Shown: positions 57,259-64,000 of the stretch, one piece after another
How positions within the stretch are numbered: the first letter of the stretch is position 1
How the letters are laid out: every line of letters starts with the position of its first letter
Assembly: GCF_001277345.1 (NCBI RefSeq)
Contig: NZ_LIUT01000001.1
Coordinates: 2,875,699 to 2,939,698, forward strand
Reading direction: 5' to 3'
DNA length: 64,000 nucleotides
Source: Paenibacillus solani
GTDB taxonomy: Bacteria; Bacillota; Bacilli; Paenibacillales; Paenibacillaceae
Made by a program: the position numbers and the translations under genes
Notes under the pieces: generated by a model
What the model saw: the letters and a program-made list of their open reading frames with translations, nothing else
The model's database searches: none
What the model was told of the DNA's origin: nothing

Positions 57259-58096
57259 CGTGATTTCTCCGCTCCTCGTCATCCAGGGCGAACCGCACCA
57301 GTTCTTTCTTGATCTCCGAAAGCTGTGTATCGATTCGGGCGTCTACGCTTCCGAACGATGACCGGATAACGCAGCCGCGATCCTTCACTGTAGAATCCGG
57401 CAGAATTTGAAGCTCTGCCTGAGAGTCGATCGATAATCCAAGCTCTTCTCGGGCCGCATTTACAAATTCGAATTGCTCAGGTGCAACACAGAGGGAGATA
57501 GTTCCCTTTTCCCTTTTGCGTGAAAGATTCTTCCGAATCAGCTCCAGCGTAAACTCTGGCTCTATGGCAAGCTGGTGATCCAATATTTTCTCAGCTATAT
57601 TGCAGCTTAGCTCTACCAAGAACGGTTCTGCTTCTTGTATCAGATCTTCCTTAGTTTGATGAGCCAGTTGAAGTAACTCGCTAGCTTGGTGCGTCGCTTG
57701 TTCCATCAATTCCTTCATCTCAAGCTCTGCCTTAGCTGAACCTTCAGCGTATCCCTGGCTGTATCCCTCCATCTTGAGCGTTTCTGCCAGGTCCTCGTCC
57801 TGAAGCCTTTGTTCTGTCCACCATGCTTCAATCTGTTGTTTGGCTTCTGTCAGCAGACGTTCCGCCTCTTCCGAAGCCTCCCGAATTTGTCTTTCAGCGA
57901 ATTCCTGTGCATCCTGTAAAATTTCAGCCTTTAGGCGTTCTGCTTCAGCCAGTGTCTGGATGGCAGCCGGCTCGGCAGCCGGTGGAATGTATTCCTCCTC
58001 CATCTCCTCGGTTGGTGAAGCATAACGGCGTGCAAGATCCAACTCTTTCAACACATCCATTGATTTATAGTGGGACGATTTGATCAAGTTAGACAA
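57242..58096 (-). CDS. fliH: Flagellar assembly protein FliH
   Basis: A 284-residue regulator that holds FliI in check. It has an acidic coiled-coil middle (AEAERLKAEILQDAQEFAERQI) and a C-terminal domain homologous to ATP synthase delta/b subunits (LSCNIAEKILDHQLAIEPEF). The best start is TTG at 58096, 9 bases after GGAGGAG, inside the fliG 3' end. Confidence 0.92.
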   Translation of the reverse strand: MSNLIKSSHYKSMDVLKELDLARRYASPTEEMEEEYIPPAAEPAAIQTLAEAERLKAEILQDAQEFAERQIREASEEAERLLTEAKQQIEAWWTEQRLQDEDLAETLKMEGYSQGYAEGSAKAELEMKELMEQATHQASELLQLAHQTKEDLIQEAEPFLVELSCNIAEKILDHQLAIEPEFTLELIRKNLSRKREKGTISLCVAPEQFEFVNAAREELGLSIDSQAELQILPDSTVKDRGCVIRSSFGSVDARIDTQLSEIKKELVRFALDDEERRNHDEEAE

Positions 58097-59105
58097 TGAT
58101 GTCATCTCCTCCGCCACGTGCGATAATGACCTCGCCCGCTTCTTCGAGTCTTCGGATCGTGCTCACAATCCGAGTTTGAGCTTCCTCCACATCACGCAGC
58201 CGCACCGGGCCCATATACTCCATTTCCTCACGGAAGGTTTCAGCCATACGCTTGGACATATTGCGGAAAATAACATCCCGTACTTCTTCGCTTGCCACCT
58301 TGAGCGCAAGCTGCAAATCGGCATTCTCGACATCGCGGATAATGCGCTGAATCGAACGATTGTCCACATTGACGATATCTTCGAATACGAACATCCGCTT
58401 TTTGATTTCTTCGGCGAGCTCCGGATCTTGGATCTCAAGCGAGTCGAGTATCGTGCGTTCCGTGCCGCGGTCGACGCCGTTCAGAATTTGAACGATGGAT
58501 TCAATGCCGCCGGCACTAGTGTAATCCTGTGTAACCGTCGCCGACAGTTTCTGTTCGAGCACGCGTTCCACCTGGGCGATGACTTCCGGTGAAGTACTGT
58601 CCATGACTGCGACCCTACGAGCCACTTCGGCCTGCTTCTCTTGCGGAAGCGATGATAGAATTGCGGATGCCTGCTCGTATTGGAGATAGGATAAGACGAG
58701 CGCAATAGTTTGTGCATTCTCATTCTGAATAAAGTTCAAGATTTGGCTCGGGTCAGCTTTGCGAGCAAAGTCAAACGGCCTTACTTGAAGCGTTGCCGTC
58801 AGCCTATTGATCACTTCCATTGCTTTTTGCTGTCCAAGCGCCTTTTCGAGAATTTCTTTAGCGTAATTGATACCGCCTTGCGAGATGTACTCTTGGGCCA
58901 GACAAATCTGATGGAACTCCTGAATAATGCTATCTTTTTCTTCGCTGTCGACTTTGCGAACATTCGCAATCTCCAGCGTTAATTGTTCAATCTCTTCATC
59001 CCGGAGATGTTTAAATATTTGAGCAGACACTTCAGGGCCAAGCGTAATGAGCAGTATAGCCGCTTTCTGACGTCCGCTTAACATTTGGTTATTTCCCTTA
59101 GCCAC
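58089..59105 (-). CDS. fliG: Flagellar motor switch protein FliG
   Basis: A 338-residue C-ring protein that carries the torque-generating charges. LSGRQKAAILLITLGPEVSAQIFKHL opens the N-terminal domain; the middle has SSLPQEKQAEVARRVAVMDSTSPEVI, and the C-terminal torque helix reads NMSKRMAETFREEMEYMGPVRLRDVEEAQ. Normal length. Confidence 0.96.
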   Translation of the reverse strand: MAKGNNQMLSGRQKAAILLITLGPEVSAQIFKHLRDEEIEQLTLEIANVRKVDSEEKDSIIQEFHQICLAQEYISQGGINYAKEILEKALGQQKAMEVINRLTATLQVRPFDFARKADPSQILNFIQNENAQTIALVLSYLQYEQASAILSSLPQEKQAEVARRVAVMDSTSPEVIAQVERVLEQKLSATVTQDYTSAGGIESIVQILNGVDRGTERTILDSLEIQDPELAEEIKKRMFVFEDIVNVDNRSIQRIIRDVENADLQLALKVASEEVRDVIFRNMSKRMAETFREEMEYMGPVRLRDVEEAQTRIVSTIRRLEEAGEVIIARGGGDDIIV

Positions 59106-59115
59106 GCTTCCACCT

Positions 59116-60696
59116 CTATTCCTCAGCTAGCCATGTGCGAAGTAAATTCACGAATTCATCTGGCTTTTTCTTCGCCAAGGTTTCGAGTTGTTTACGAACC
59201 TGGCTTTCATTGGTCACACTCTCGAGATTAATCGATGGGAATTCCGTCACAGGCGGAAGCTCAATGTCATCTTCATACTCTTCCTGCTGCTGTCTCCGTT
59301 TGCGGATGAAGAAAAAGGCTCCTCCGGCAATCAATGCCAATGCCGCTATCCCAATCCCCCATAAAACGGGCTGTGAAAATACAGTTTTAGGTTTTTCATC
59401 GGTATCCACATTAAATACTTGCGAAATTACCGAAACTTTTTTGGACAGATCAGCGTCTGTATAAGTAGTATCAGAATCCGAAAGCGACGCTCTTACGATG
59501 TTTACTAGAATGTTCTGTATAGCCGTTCTTGTAGCGTCATCTATACTTTGTTGTCCAGCGGGTGGTTCAACCGAGACATTAATGGTTAAATCTTTAACAG
59601 TGTATGGACTTGCGATTATATCCCTCGTGATTCGGTTTACCTCGTAGTTGACTGTTTTGGATAGCTCTTCCGAATTAGTCTCACCACTTCCAGAATCGCT
59701 TGGATATCCCGGAACGGCCTCTTCGCCTACTCCGGCAACGCCACCGGAAGGAGTGCCAGTTCCTGAATAGTTCTTCTGAATTTCCTGAACACTGAGCTCG
59801 ATTCCCTTCATTTCTTCCTCATCTACAGGGGTCACGATATTTTCCTTGCTTTGCATCTGATCGAAGTTCAGCTTGGAAACAACGAGAACATTGACTTTAT
59901 TGGAACCCATGTATTGTGAGAGGAATTGCTGTACATTTTGTCTGACTTCGTTGTCAAACTTTTTTTGAAGGGCGAAGTTTTCTTCAACCTTGCCAAGTAG
60001 TCCGCCTTGACCGCCTTTAGCCGTAGCAATTAACTCGACCTCGTCATTGGTAATCGTAATATTCTCAATTGGCAGATTGGGAATCGCTGTCTTCACGAGG
60101 TTATAGTATCCATCGATGACCTCTTGATTAGGACGATAGCCTGGTTTAAATTGCACAACTACGGAAGCAGTAGCTTGATCTTCGTTTCCGTTTTTTGCAA
60201 ACACACTTTCTTTGGGAAGGTTTAATAGAACCGTTGCATCTTGTACACCCTGCATCTTTTCGAGCAGTCGTTCAACTTCCCCATTGAGTGCATTTACATA
60301 TTTTACTTCGAATTCTTTATCAGTCATTCCGATAGCTGAAGCATTCTGCTCAAAGGTCTCGAACCCAATTGTACCGTTCTGTACAAGCCCTTGAGAGCCC
60401 ACATCAATCTGAACCCTTGCTGCGTTCGTGCTTGGCACCAGGATGCTTCTTCCATCATCGCTTAATTTATAAGGAATACCTTGGGTCTCCAAGTGGTTAA
60501 TGATCCCTGCAGCGTCACTGGAGTTCAAATCTCTAAATGCTACATCGTATTTCGTCTTAGAGAATTGCATCGTTAATACGATTAGAGCAATCAGTACGAA
60601 TGCTACAGTAGCGATTAACATAATTTTTTGCTTATTGCTGAACTGGTTCCAATATTGGGTGATTTTTTCCCGGTATTGGATCATTCTCTCGTTCAC
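59116..60696 (-). CDS. fliF: Flagellar MS-ring protein FliF
   Basis: A 526-residue ring protein with two membrane helices (about residues 25-46 and 440-460), ring-building domains containing QTPLESIFAKNG-like VLLNLPKESVFAKNGNED, and a C-terminal FliG-binding tail (VRKQLETLAKKKPDEFVNLLRTWLAEE). Gly/Ser-rich loop at about 315-345. Normal length. Confidence 0.95.
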   Translation of the reverse strand: MNERMIQYREKITQYWNQFSNKQKIMLIATVAFVLIALIVLTMQFSKTKYDVAFRDLNSSDAAGIINHLETQGIPYKLSDDGRSILVPSTNAARVQIDVGSQGLVQNGTIGFETFEQNASAIGMTDKEFEVKYVNALNGEVERLLEKMQGVQDATVLLNLPKESVFAKNGNEDQATASVVVQFKPGYRPNQEVIDGYYNLVKTAIPNLPIENITITNDEVELIATAKGGQGGLLGKVEENFALQKKFDNEVRQNVQQFLSQYMGSNKVNVLVVSKLNFDQMQSKENIVTPVDEEEMKGIELSVQEIQKNYSGTGTPSGGVAGVGEEAVPGYPSDSGSGETNSEELSKTVNYEVNRITRDIIASPYTVKDLTINVSVEPPAGQQSIDDATRTAIQNILVNIVRASLSDSDTTYTDADLSKKVSVISQVFNVDTDEKPKTVFSQPVLWGIGIAALALIAGGAFFFIRKRRQQQEEYEDDIELPPVTEFPSINLESVTNESQVRKQLETLAKKKPDEFVNLLRTWLAEE

Positions 60697-60730
60697 ATTG
60701 TCACCCCATCCGAAACTTTGCTAGAAACAA

Positions 60731-61039
60731 TTAGATTTGCGTGCGCATGATCTCTTGATAGGCTTCTACCACTTTGTTTCGGACCTGTGTCGTGAGTTGA
60801 ATACTCAACAGAGCCTGTTGGGCGGATATCATCGCCTGATCTACGTTTACTTGTCCAATCATTAACTTGTCACTCATCATATGAGCGTTCTGTTCCTGTG
60901 CCGCAACAGAGTTTAATGCTTCACTCAAGTAAGAACCAAAATCGCGGATCGATTCGGAAGGAGTCGCTCCATTTTTTACTTGCTCCTGCACTTGAAGTGG
61001 CTGTATGCCCTGGACGCTGAACATAGCATTTTGAATCAT
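60731..61039 (-). CDS. fliE: Flagellar hook-basal body protein FliE
   Basis: A 102-residue rod-base adaptor between the MS ring and rod. FGSYLSEALNSVAAQEQNAHMMSDKLMIGQVNVDQAMISAQQALLSIQLTTQVRNKVVEAYQEIMR covers nearly the whole family domain (residues 34-99). Good ribosome binding site; it lies 42 bases after flgC. Confidence 0.95.
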   Translation of the reverse strand: MIQNAMFSVQGIQPLQVQEQVKNGATPSESIRDFGSYLSEALNSVAAQEQNAHMMSDKLMIGQVNVDQAMISAQQALLSIQLTTQVRNKVVEAYQEIMRTQI

Positions 61040-61081
61040 AACTCTACCTCCTAAAATAGTACCCGCTATGTAATTTCTCTA

Positions 61082-61531
61082 TTATCTTCCAATCTCCAAA
61101 GCCTTCATGAGCATGGCTTTTGAAGCGTTGATCGCTGTAACGTTAGCTTCATAAGAACGGGTAGCTGCAAGCATATCTACCATTTCTTTGGTTATATCCA
61201 CGTTAGGCATAAGAACATAACCTTCCGTGTTCGCATCAGGATGCGTGGGGTTATATACCTGTTTTAACGGAGCCTGATCCTCCCGTATCTCTGCCACCTT
61301 TACCCCTCGCCCTGCCGTCTGACCGTTCATCTGGGCTCTAAGAAGTCCTTCAAATGATTCCTGCTGCGGTTGAAATACAACGGTCTTGCGGCGATAAGGA
61401 ACAGCCTGACCGTTCTCAATCCGAGCACGGGTAGTTTCTGCATTGGCGATATTGGAAGAGATGACATCCATTCGAAGCCGCTGTGCAGTGAGGGCTGATG
61501 CATTAATGCTGAAGCTATTGCTAATATTCAT
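61082..61531 (-). CDS. flgC: Flagellar basal-body rod protein FlgC
   Basis: A 149-residue proximal rod protein. SINASALTAQRLRMDVISSNIANAETT and the C-terminal VDITKEMVDMLAATRSYEANVTAINASKAM signature are present. It lies 5 bases after flgB. Confidence 0.96.
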   Translation of the reverse strand: MNISNSFSINASALTAQRLRMDVISSNIANAETTRARIENGQAVPYRRKTVVFQPQQESFEGLLRAQMNGQTAGRGVKVAEIREDQAPLKQVYNPTHPDANTEGYVLMPNVDITKEMVDMLAATRSYEANVTAINASKAMLMKALEIGR

Positions 61532-61536
61532 TATTT

Positions 61537-61944
61537 TTATCTCCCTTCAACAGCTGTACGCATCATTCGAATCTGCTCGTTTACAGCTTGTATGTATGAG
61601 TTATAACGAAGCTGATTCTCTGCTAGAAGCGACATCTCCCTATCTGCATCGACATTATTATCGTTGTTATTCATGGAACTATTGCCATCCTTCATAATCG
61701 AAGCCTCAGGAATTTTCCCCATTGGACCAATAACAAAATGTCTAGGATCCGTTCTTCTTCCCCGAAGCGAAAGCTGAGCCCCATCCATTTCTTGTTTCAG
61801 AAGACTCTCAAAGGATACCTCGGATCTTTTAAAATGAGGAGTATCCACGTTGGCGATATTGTTTGCAATCACATTGTTTCTGAGATTCGCAGCATCCAAA
61901 CCGCTTTGAAGCCGTTGAAAAGAACTGTTATTCAACAGATTCAC
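61537..61944 (-). CDS. flgB: Flagellar basal-body rod protein FlgB
   Basis: A 135-residue proximal rod protein and first gene of the fla/che operon. LDAANLRNNVIANNIANVDTPHFKRSEVSFESLL is typical. The start is GTG at 61944, 9 bases after GGAGG; in-frame codons further up add a leader with no family similarity. Spo0A-box-like sites lie upstream. Confidence 0.95.
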   Translation of the reverse strand: MNLLNNSSFQRLQSGLDAANLRNNVIANNIANVDTPHFKRSEVSFESLLKQEMDGAQLSLRGRRTDPRHFVIGPMGKIPEASIMKDGNSSMNNNDNNVDADREMSLLAENQLRYNSYIQAVNEQIRMMRTAVEGR

Positions 61945-62012
61945 TAGCTCATTCCTCCTGACTAGACTATGCAAGAAAAGATATTCCACTCTTCCTAGCA
62001 AAATCCTCTTTT

Positions 62013-62020
62013 TTCGACAA
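62013..62020 (-). promoter_or_regulatory. Candidate Spo0A box, flgB-proximal
   Basis: Minus strand TTGTCGAA, an exact match to the Spo0A box core (TGTCGAA), 69 bases upstream of flgB. Immediately before it lies TATATC, the best -10-like hexamer of the region, so bound Spo0A would cover the start of transcription. Confidence 0.45.
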
Positions 62021-62121
62021 ATGATATAATCCGTACGTACTAACCTAGGTCTTAAGTAGAAAAAGACAACATGATGTCACATAAACTAAGTTTCTTAAAG
62101 TTTGGGACTTTTTACAATAAG

Positions 62122-62157
62122 AAAAAAGCCCTATCTTTTACCAAAAAGAAGGGCTTT
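62122..62157 (-). terminator. Terminator between hslU and flgB
   Basis: AAAGCCC and TCTTTT pair with AAAAGA and GGGCTTT around a TGGT loop, followed by TTTTCTT. It separates the hslVU operon from the fla/che operon. Confidence 0.9.
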
Positions 62158-62317
62158 ATATCCATTTTTATTCGGTTTTTTTCTATATTATTGCAAATCA
62201 TACCACTAATTCTGTAAAATTTACTCGATTTCATCCAATGTATAGGTCCTGGTGCGACCCATGGCACACTAGGAATTTGCGAAACCCTGCCCGATTTTTC
62301 CCAAGATGTGAAAGTAA

Positions 62318-62359
62318 TTCGACAATATGCTCCCGGAAATTGTTCGCACCTCTCGACAA
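62318..62359 (-). promoter_or_regulatory. Two further candidate Spo0A boxes
   Basis: Minus strand TTGTCGAA (62325-62318), an exact match, and TTGTCGAG (62359-62352), one mismatch, 26 bases apart. They sit between the hslU stop and the terminator. No other protein-coding signal was found in 62160-62415; a -10-like TGGTATGAT lies near 62194-62202. Confidence 0.35.
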
Positions 62360-62415
62360 TTATCCTCTTTCGCCTACCGTGCAGATAGACCTATCCGCCT
62401 GTTATATGCAGGCCA

Positions 62416-63825
62416 CTACAGAATATATTGACTCAGGTCCCGGTCTTGGGCAATGCCTGAGAGCTTCTCCTTCACATACTGCGGCGTAATCACCATACGC
62501 TCCAAAGTTAGTTCCGGCGCCTCAAAGGACAGGTCTTCGAGCAGCTTCTCTAATATCGTATGAAGTCTTCGTGCACCGATATTCTCCGTATTCTGATTAA
62601 CCGATGCCGCGATCTGGGCAATCTCGCGAATGGCCTCAGGTGAAAATTCTACCTCGAGATCTTCCGTACGCAGCAGATTGACGTACTGCTTGGTAAGCGC
62701 ATTTTTGGGCTCGGTCAGAATGGATACAAAATCATCCAGCGACAAGCTGCTCAGCTCTACCCGAATTGGAAAGCGGCCCTGGAGCTCAGGAATCAAATCT
62801 GACGGCTTCGCAATATGAAAAGCTCCTGCGGCAATAAACAAGACAAAGTCTGTTTTGACAGGTCCATATTTCGTCATAATCGTAGAACCTTCCACAATTG
62901 GCAATATATCACGCTGTACGCCTTCCCTGGATACATCCGGCCCCGATTGGCGTCCCTGGCTGGCAACCTTATCGATCTCATCAATAAAAATAATACCGGA
63001 TTGCTCAGCACGAGAAATGGACTCCTGAATCACATCGTCCATATCAATCAGTTTGCCCGCTTCCTCTTGGATGAGCACTTTTCTCGCTTCCTTGACGGAC
63101 AACTTACGGCGCTTCGTTCGTTTTGGCATCAAGTTGCCAAACATCTCCTGCATGTTCATTCCCATCTGATCATTGCCCTGACCAGCAAACATATCAAACA
63201 TGTTCGGAGCAGCATCCTCAACATCAATCTCGATCATGTCATCTTCAAGCTTGCCTGCCAGCAAATTAAAACGCACCTGTCTCCGTTTCTCTTTGAGGCT
63301 GGCATCCTTCTCGCCCGCATCTTCATCATCTTCTCGGCTAGAATCATTGTTGGCGCCGCCAAACAGCATTTCAAAAGGATTACGCTGACTCTTCTGTCCT
63401 TTGGCTGAAGGTGCCAACAACTGAACGATCCGCTCGTTCGCCATTTCCTCAGCTTTATCCTTTACCTTCTCTGTACGCTCCAGCTTTACCATCCGTATAG
63501 CGGTCTCTACCAGGTCGCGCACCATGGATTCTACATCACGTCCCACATAGCCAACCTCGGTAAACTTCGTCGCTTCCACCTTCACAAATGGAGCATGGAC
63601 CAGCTTGGCAAGCCTTCTTGCAATCTCCGTCTTACCGACACCCGTAGGACCGATCATCAGAATGTTCTTGGGTACGATTTCATCACGCTCGTCATCCGTC
63701 AGCAAACTTCGGCGATAGCGGTTCCGAAGTGCTACCGCTACGGACTTCTTGGCTTCTTTCTGGCCTACAATGTACTTATCCAGCTCGGATACGATTTGTC
63801 TAGGCGTCATCGATTCTCTACTCAT
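62416..63825 (-). CDS. hslU: ATP-dependent protease ATPase subunit HslU (ClpY)
   Basis: A 469-residue AAA+ unfoldase that feeds Hsl[35 protein letters not shown] opens the protein; Walker A is [13 protein letters not shown] (residues 58-70), the pore loop is [13 protein letters not shown], Walker B is [12 protein letters not shown], and the C-terminus is DLSQYIL, the HslV-docking tail. An I domain lies in the middle. The start at 63825 has GGAGGTATTCGCG upstream. It lies 48 bases after hslV. Confidence 0.97.
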   Translation of the reverse strand: MSRESMTPRQIVSELDKYIVGQKEAKKSVAVALRNRYRRSLLTDDERDEIVPKNILMIGPTGVGKTEIARRLAKLVHAPFVKVEATKFTEVGYVGRDVESMVRDLVETAIRMVKLERTEKVKDKAEEMANERIVQLLAPSAKGQKSQRNPFEMLFGGANNDSSREDDEDAGEKDASLKEKRRQVRFNLLAGKLEDDMIEIDVEDAAPNMFDMFAGQGNDQMGMNMQEMFGNLMPKRTKRRKLSVKEARKVLIQEEAGKLIDMDDVIQESISRAEQSGIIFIDEIDKVASQGRQSGPDVSREGVQRDILPIVEGSTIMTKYGPVKTDFVLFIAAGAFHIAKPSDLIPELQGRFPIRVELSSLSLDDFVSILTEPKNALTKQYVNLLRTEDLEVEFSPEAIREIAQIAASVNQNTENIGARRLHTILEKLLEDLSFEAPELTLERMVITPQYVKEKLSGIAQDRDLSQYIL

Positions 63826-63873
63826 CGCGAATACCTCCAACTCTGATATGGCTTATTTTGCTGCAGGGCATTC

Positions 63874-64000
63874 TTACAGTTCTTCTACTATTATATTGCT
63901 ATTCGTATAAACACAAACCTCAGAAGCAATCTGGAGCGCTTCTCTGGCTATGTCCTTCGCTTCCATGTGCCCGGCATGACGCTTCAGCGCACGACCTGCT
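63874..64000 (-). CDS. hslV: ATP-dependent protease peptidase subunit HslV, 3' end
   Basis: Only the C-terminal 41 codons are in the window; the gene enters from the right edge. The reading frame [20 protein letters not shown] followed by [21 protein letters not shown] matches the HslV C-terminus (the catalytic N-terminal residue is outside). HslV is the proteasome-like peptidase of the HslVU complex. TAA stop at 63874-63876, then hslU. Confidence 0.93.
   Translation of the reverse strand, partial: AGRALKRHAGHMEAKDIAREALQIASEVCVYTNSNIIVEEL

Noticed and set aside
61945..62121. SigD-type promoter for the fla/che operon
   Set aside because: No TAAA-15-GCCGATAT match; the closest (GGATAT near 62160) lacks the -35 part and sits upstream of the terminator.
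62160..62415. Cyclic di-GMP riboswitch before the flagellar operon
   Set aside because: Looked for because it would make sense here; the conserved GEMM sequence blocks are not present.

Overview
The window is an ordinary chromosomal backbone segment of a low-to-mid GC, flagellated, endospore-forming Firmicute. Gene content and order fit Paenibacillaceae (Paenibacillus or a close relative): dipicolinate synthase genes, a B. subtilis-like rimP-nusA-ylxR-ylxQ-infB-rbfA block, and a B. subtilis-like fla/che operon that carries extra genes (a DUF342/FapA protein, a small membrane protein, an MltG-like protein). The family assignment is inferred from gene order and protein character, not from a database search. 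Every gene I can support lies on the minus strand, so transcription runs from high to low coordinates across all 64 kb.

In transcription order: (1) 64000-62416, the 3' end of hslV and all of hslU. (2) 62415-61945, a 470-base gap with a clear terminator and three Spo0A-box-like sites; codY, which sits here in B. subtilis, is absent. (3) 61944-30539, one almost gap-free fla/che operon of about 31 kb: flgB-flgC-fliE-fliF-fliG-fliH-fliI-fliJ-motE-like-fliK-flgD-small gene-flgE/G-flbD-fliL-fliM-fliY-cheY-fliO-fliP-fliQ-fliR-flhB-flhA-flhF-flhG-cheB-cheA-cheW-cheC-cheD-membrane protein-sigD-fapA-small protein-swrB-like-MltG-like, closed by a likely terminator. It encodes the basal body, export gate, C-ring switch, chemotaxis core and the motility sigma factor. 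(4) 30454-22863, the translation and envelope block rpsB-tsf-pyrH-frr-uppS-cdsA-dxr-rseP, with a strong promoter and leader before rpsB and several terminators or attenuators inside. (5) 22717-16687, proS (archaeal/eukaryal-type ProRS) and polC. (6) 16625-8270, a strong promoter and leader hairpin, then rimP-nusA-ylxR-ylxQ-infB-rbfA-nrnA-truB-ribF. (7) 8247-2345, rpsO, pnp, an inactive-looking YlxY-type deacetylase, an M16 protease and dut, ending in a terminator. (8) 2340-2041, an unusual non-coding element rich in inverted repeats. (9) 1950-1, dpaA-dpaB behind a candidate SigK promoter, then the 5' end of dapG.

No mobile element, CRISPR array, tRNA, rRNA or foreign island was seen. I found no clearly new multi-gene system. 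The best leads are non-coding: the inverted-repeat element before dpaA, the Spo0A-box cluster before the fla/che operon, two mutually exclusive stems before polC, and leader hairpins at rimP, rpsB and pnp. Among proteins, the uncharacterised flagellar-operon passengers deserve a look. Many genes start with TTG or GTG behind good ribosome binding sites; I moved starts accordingly.
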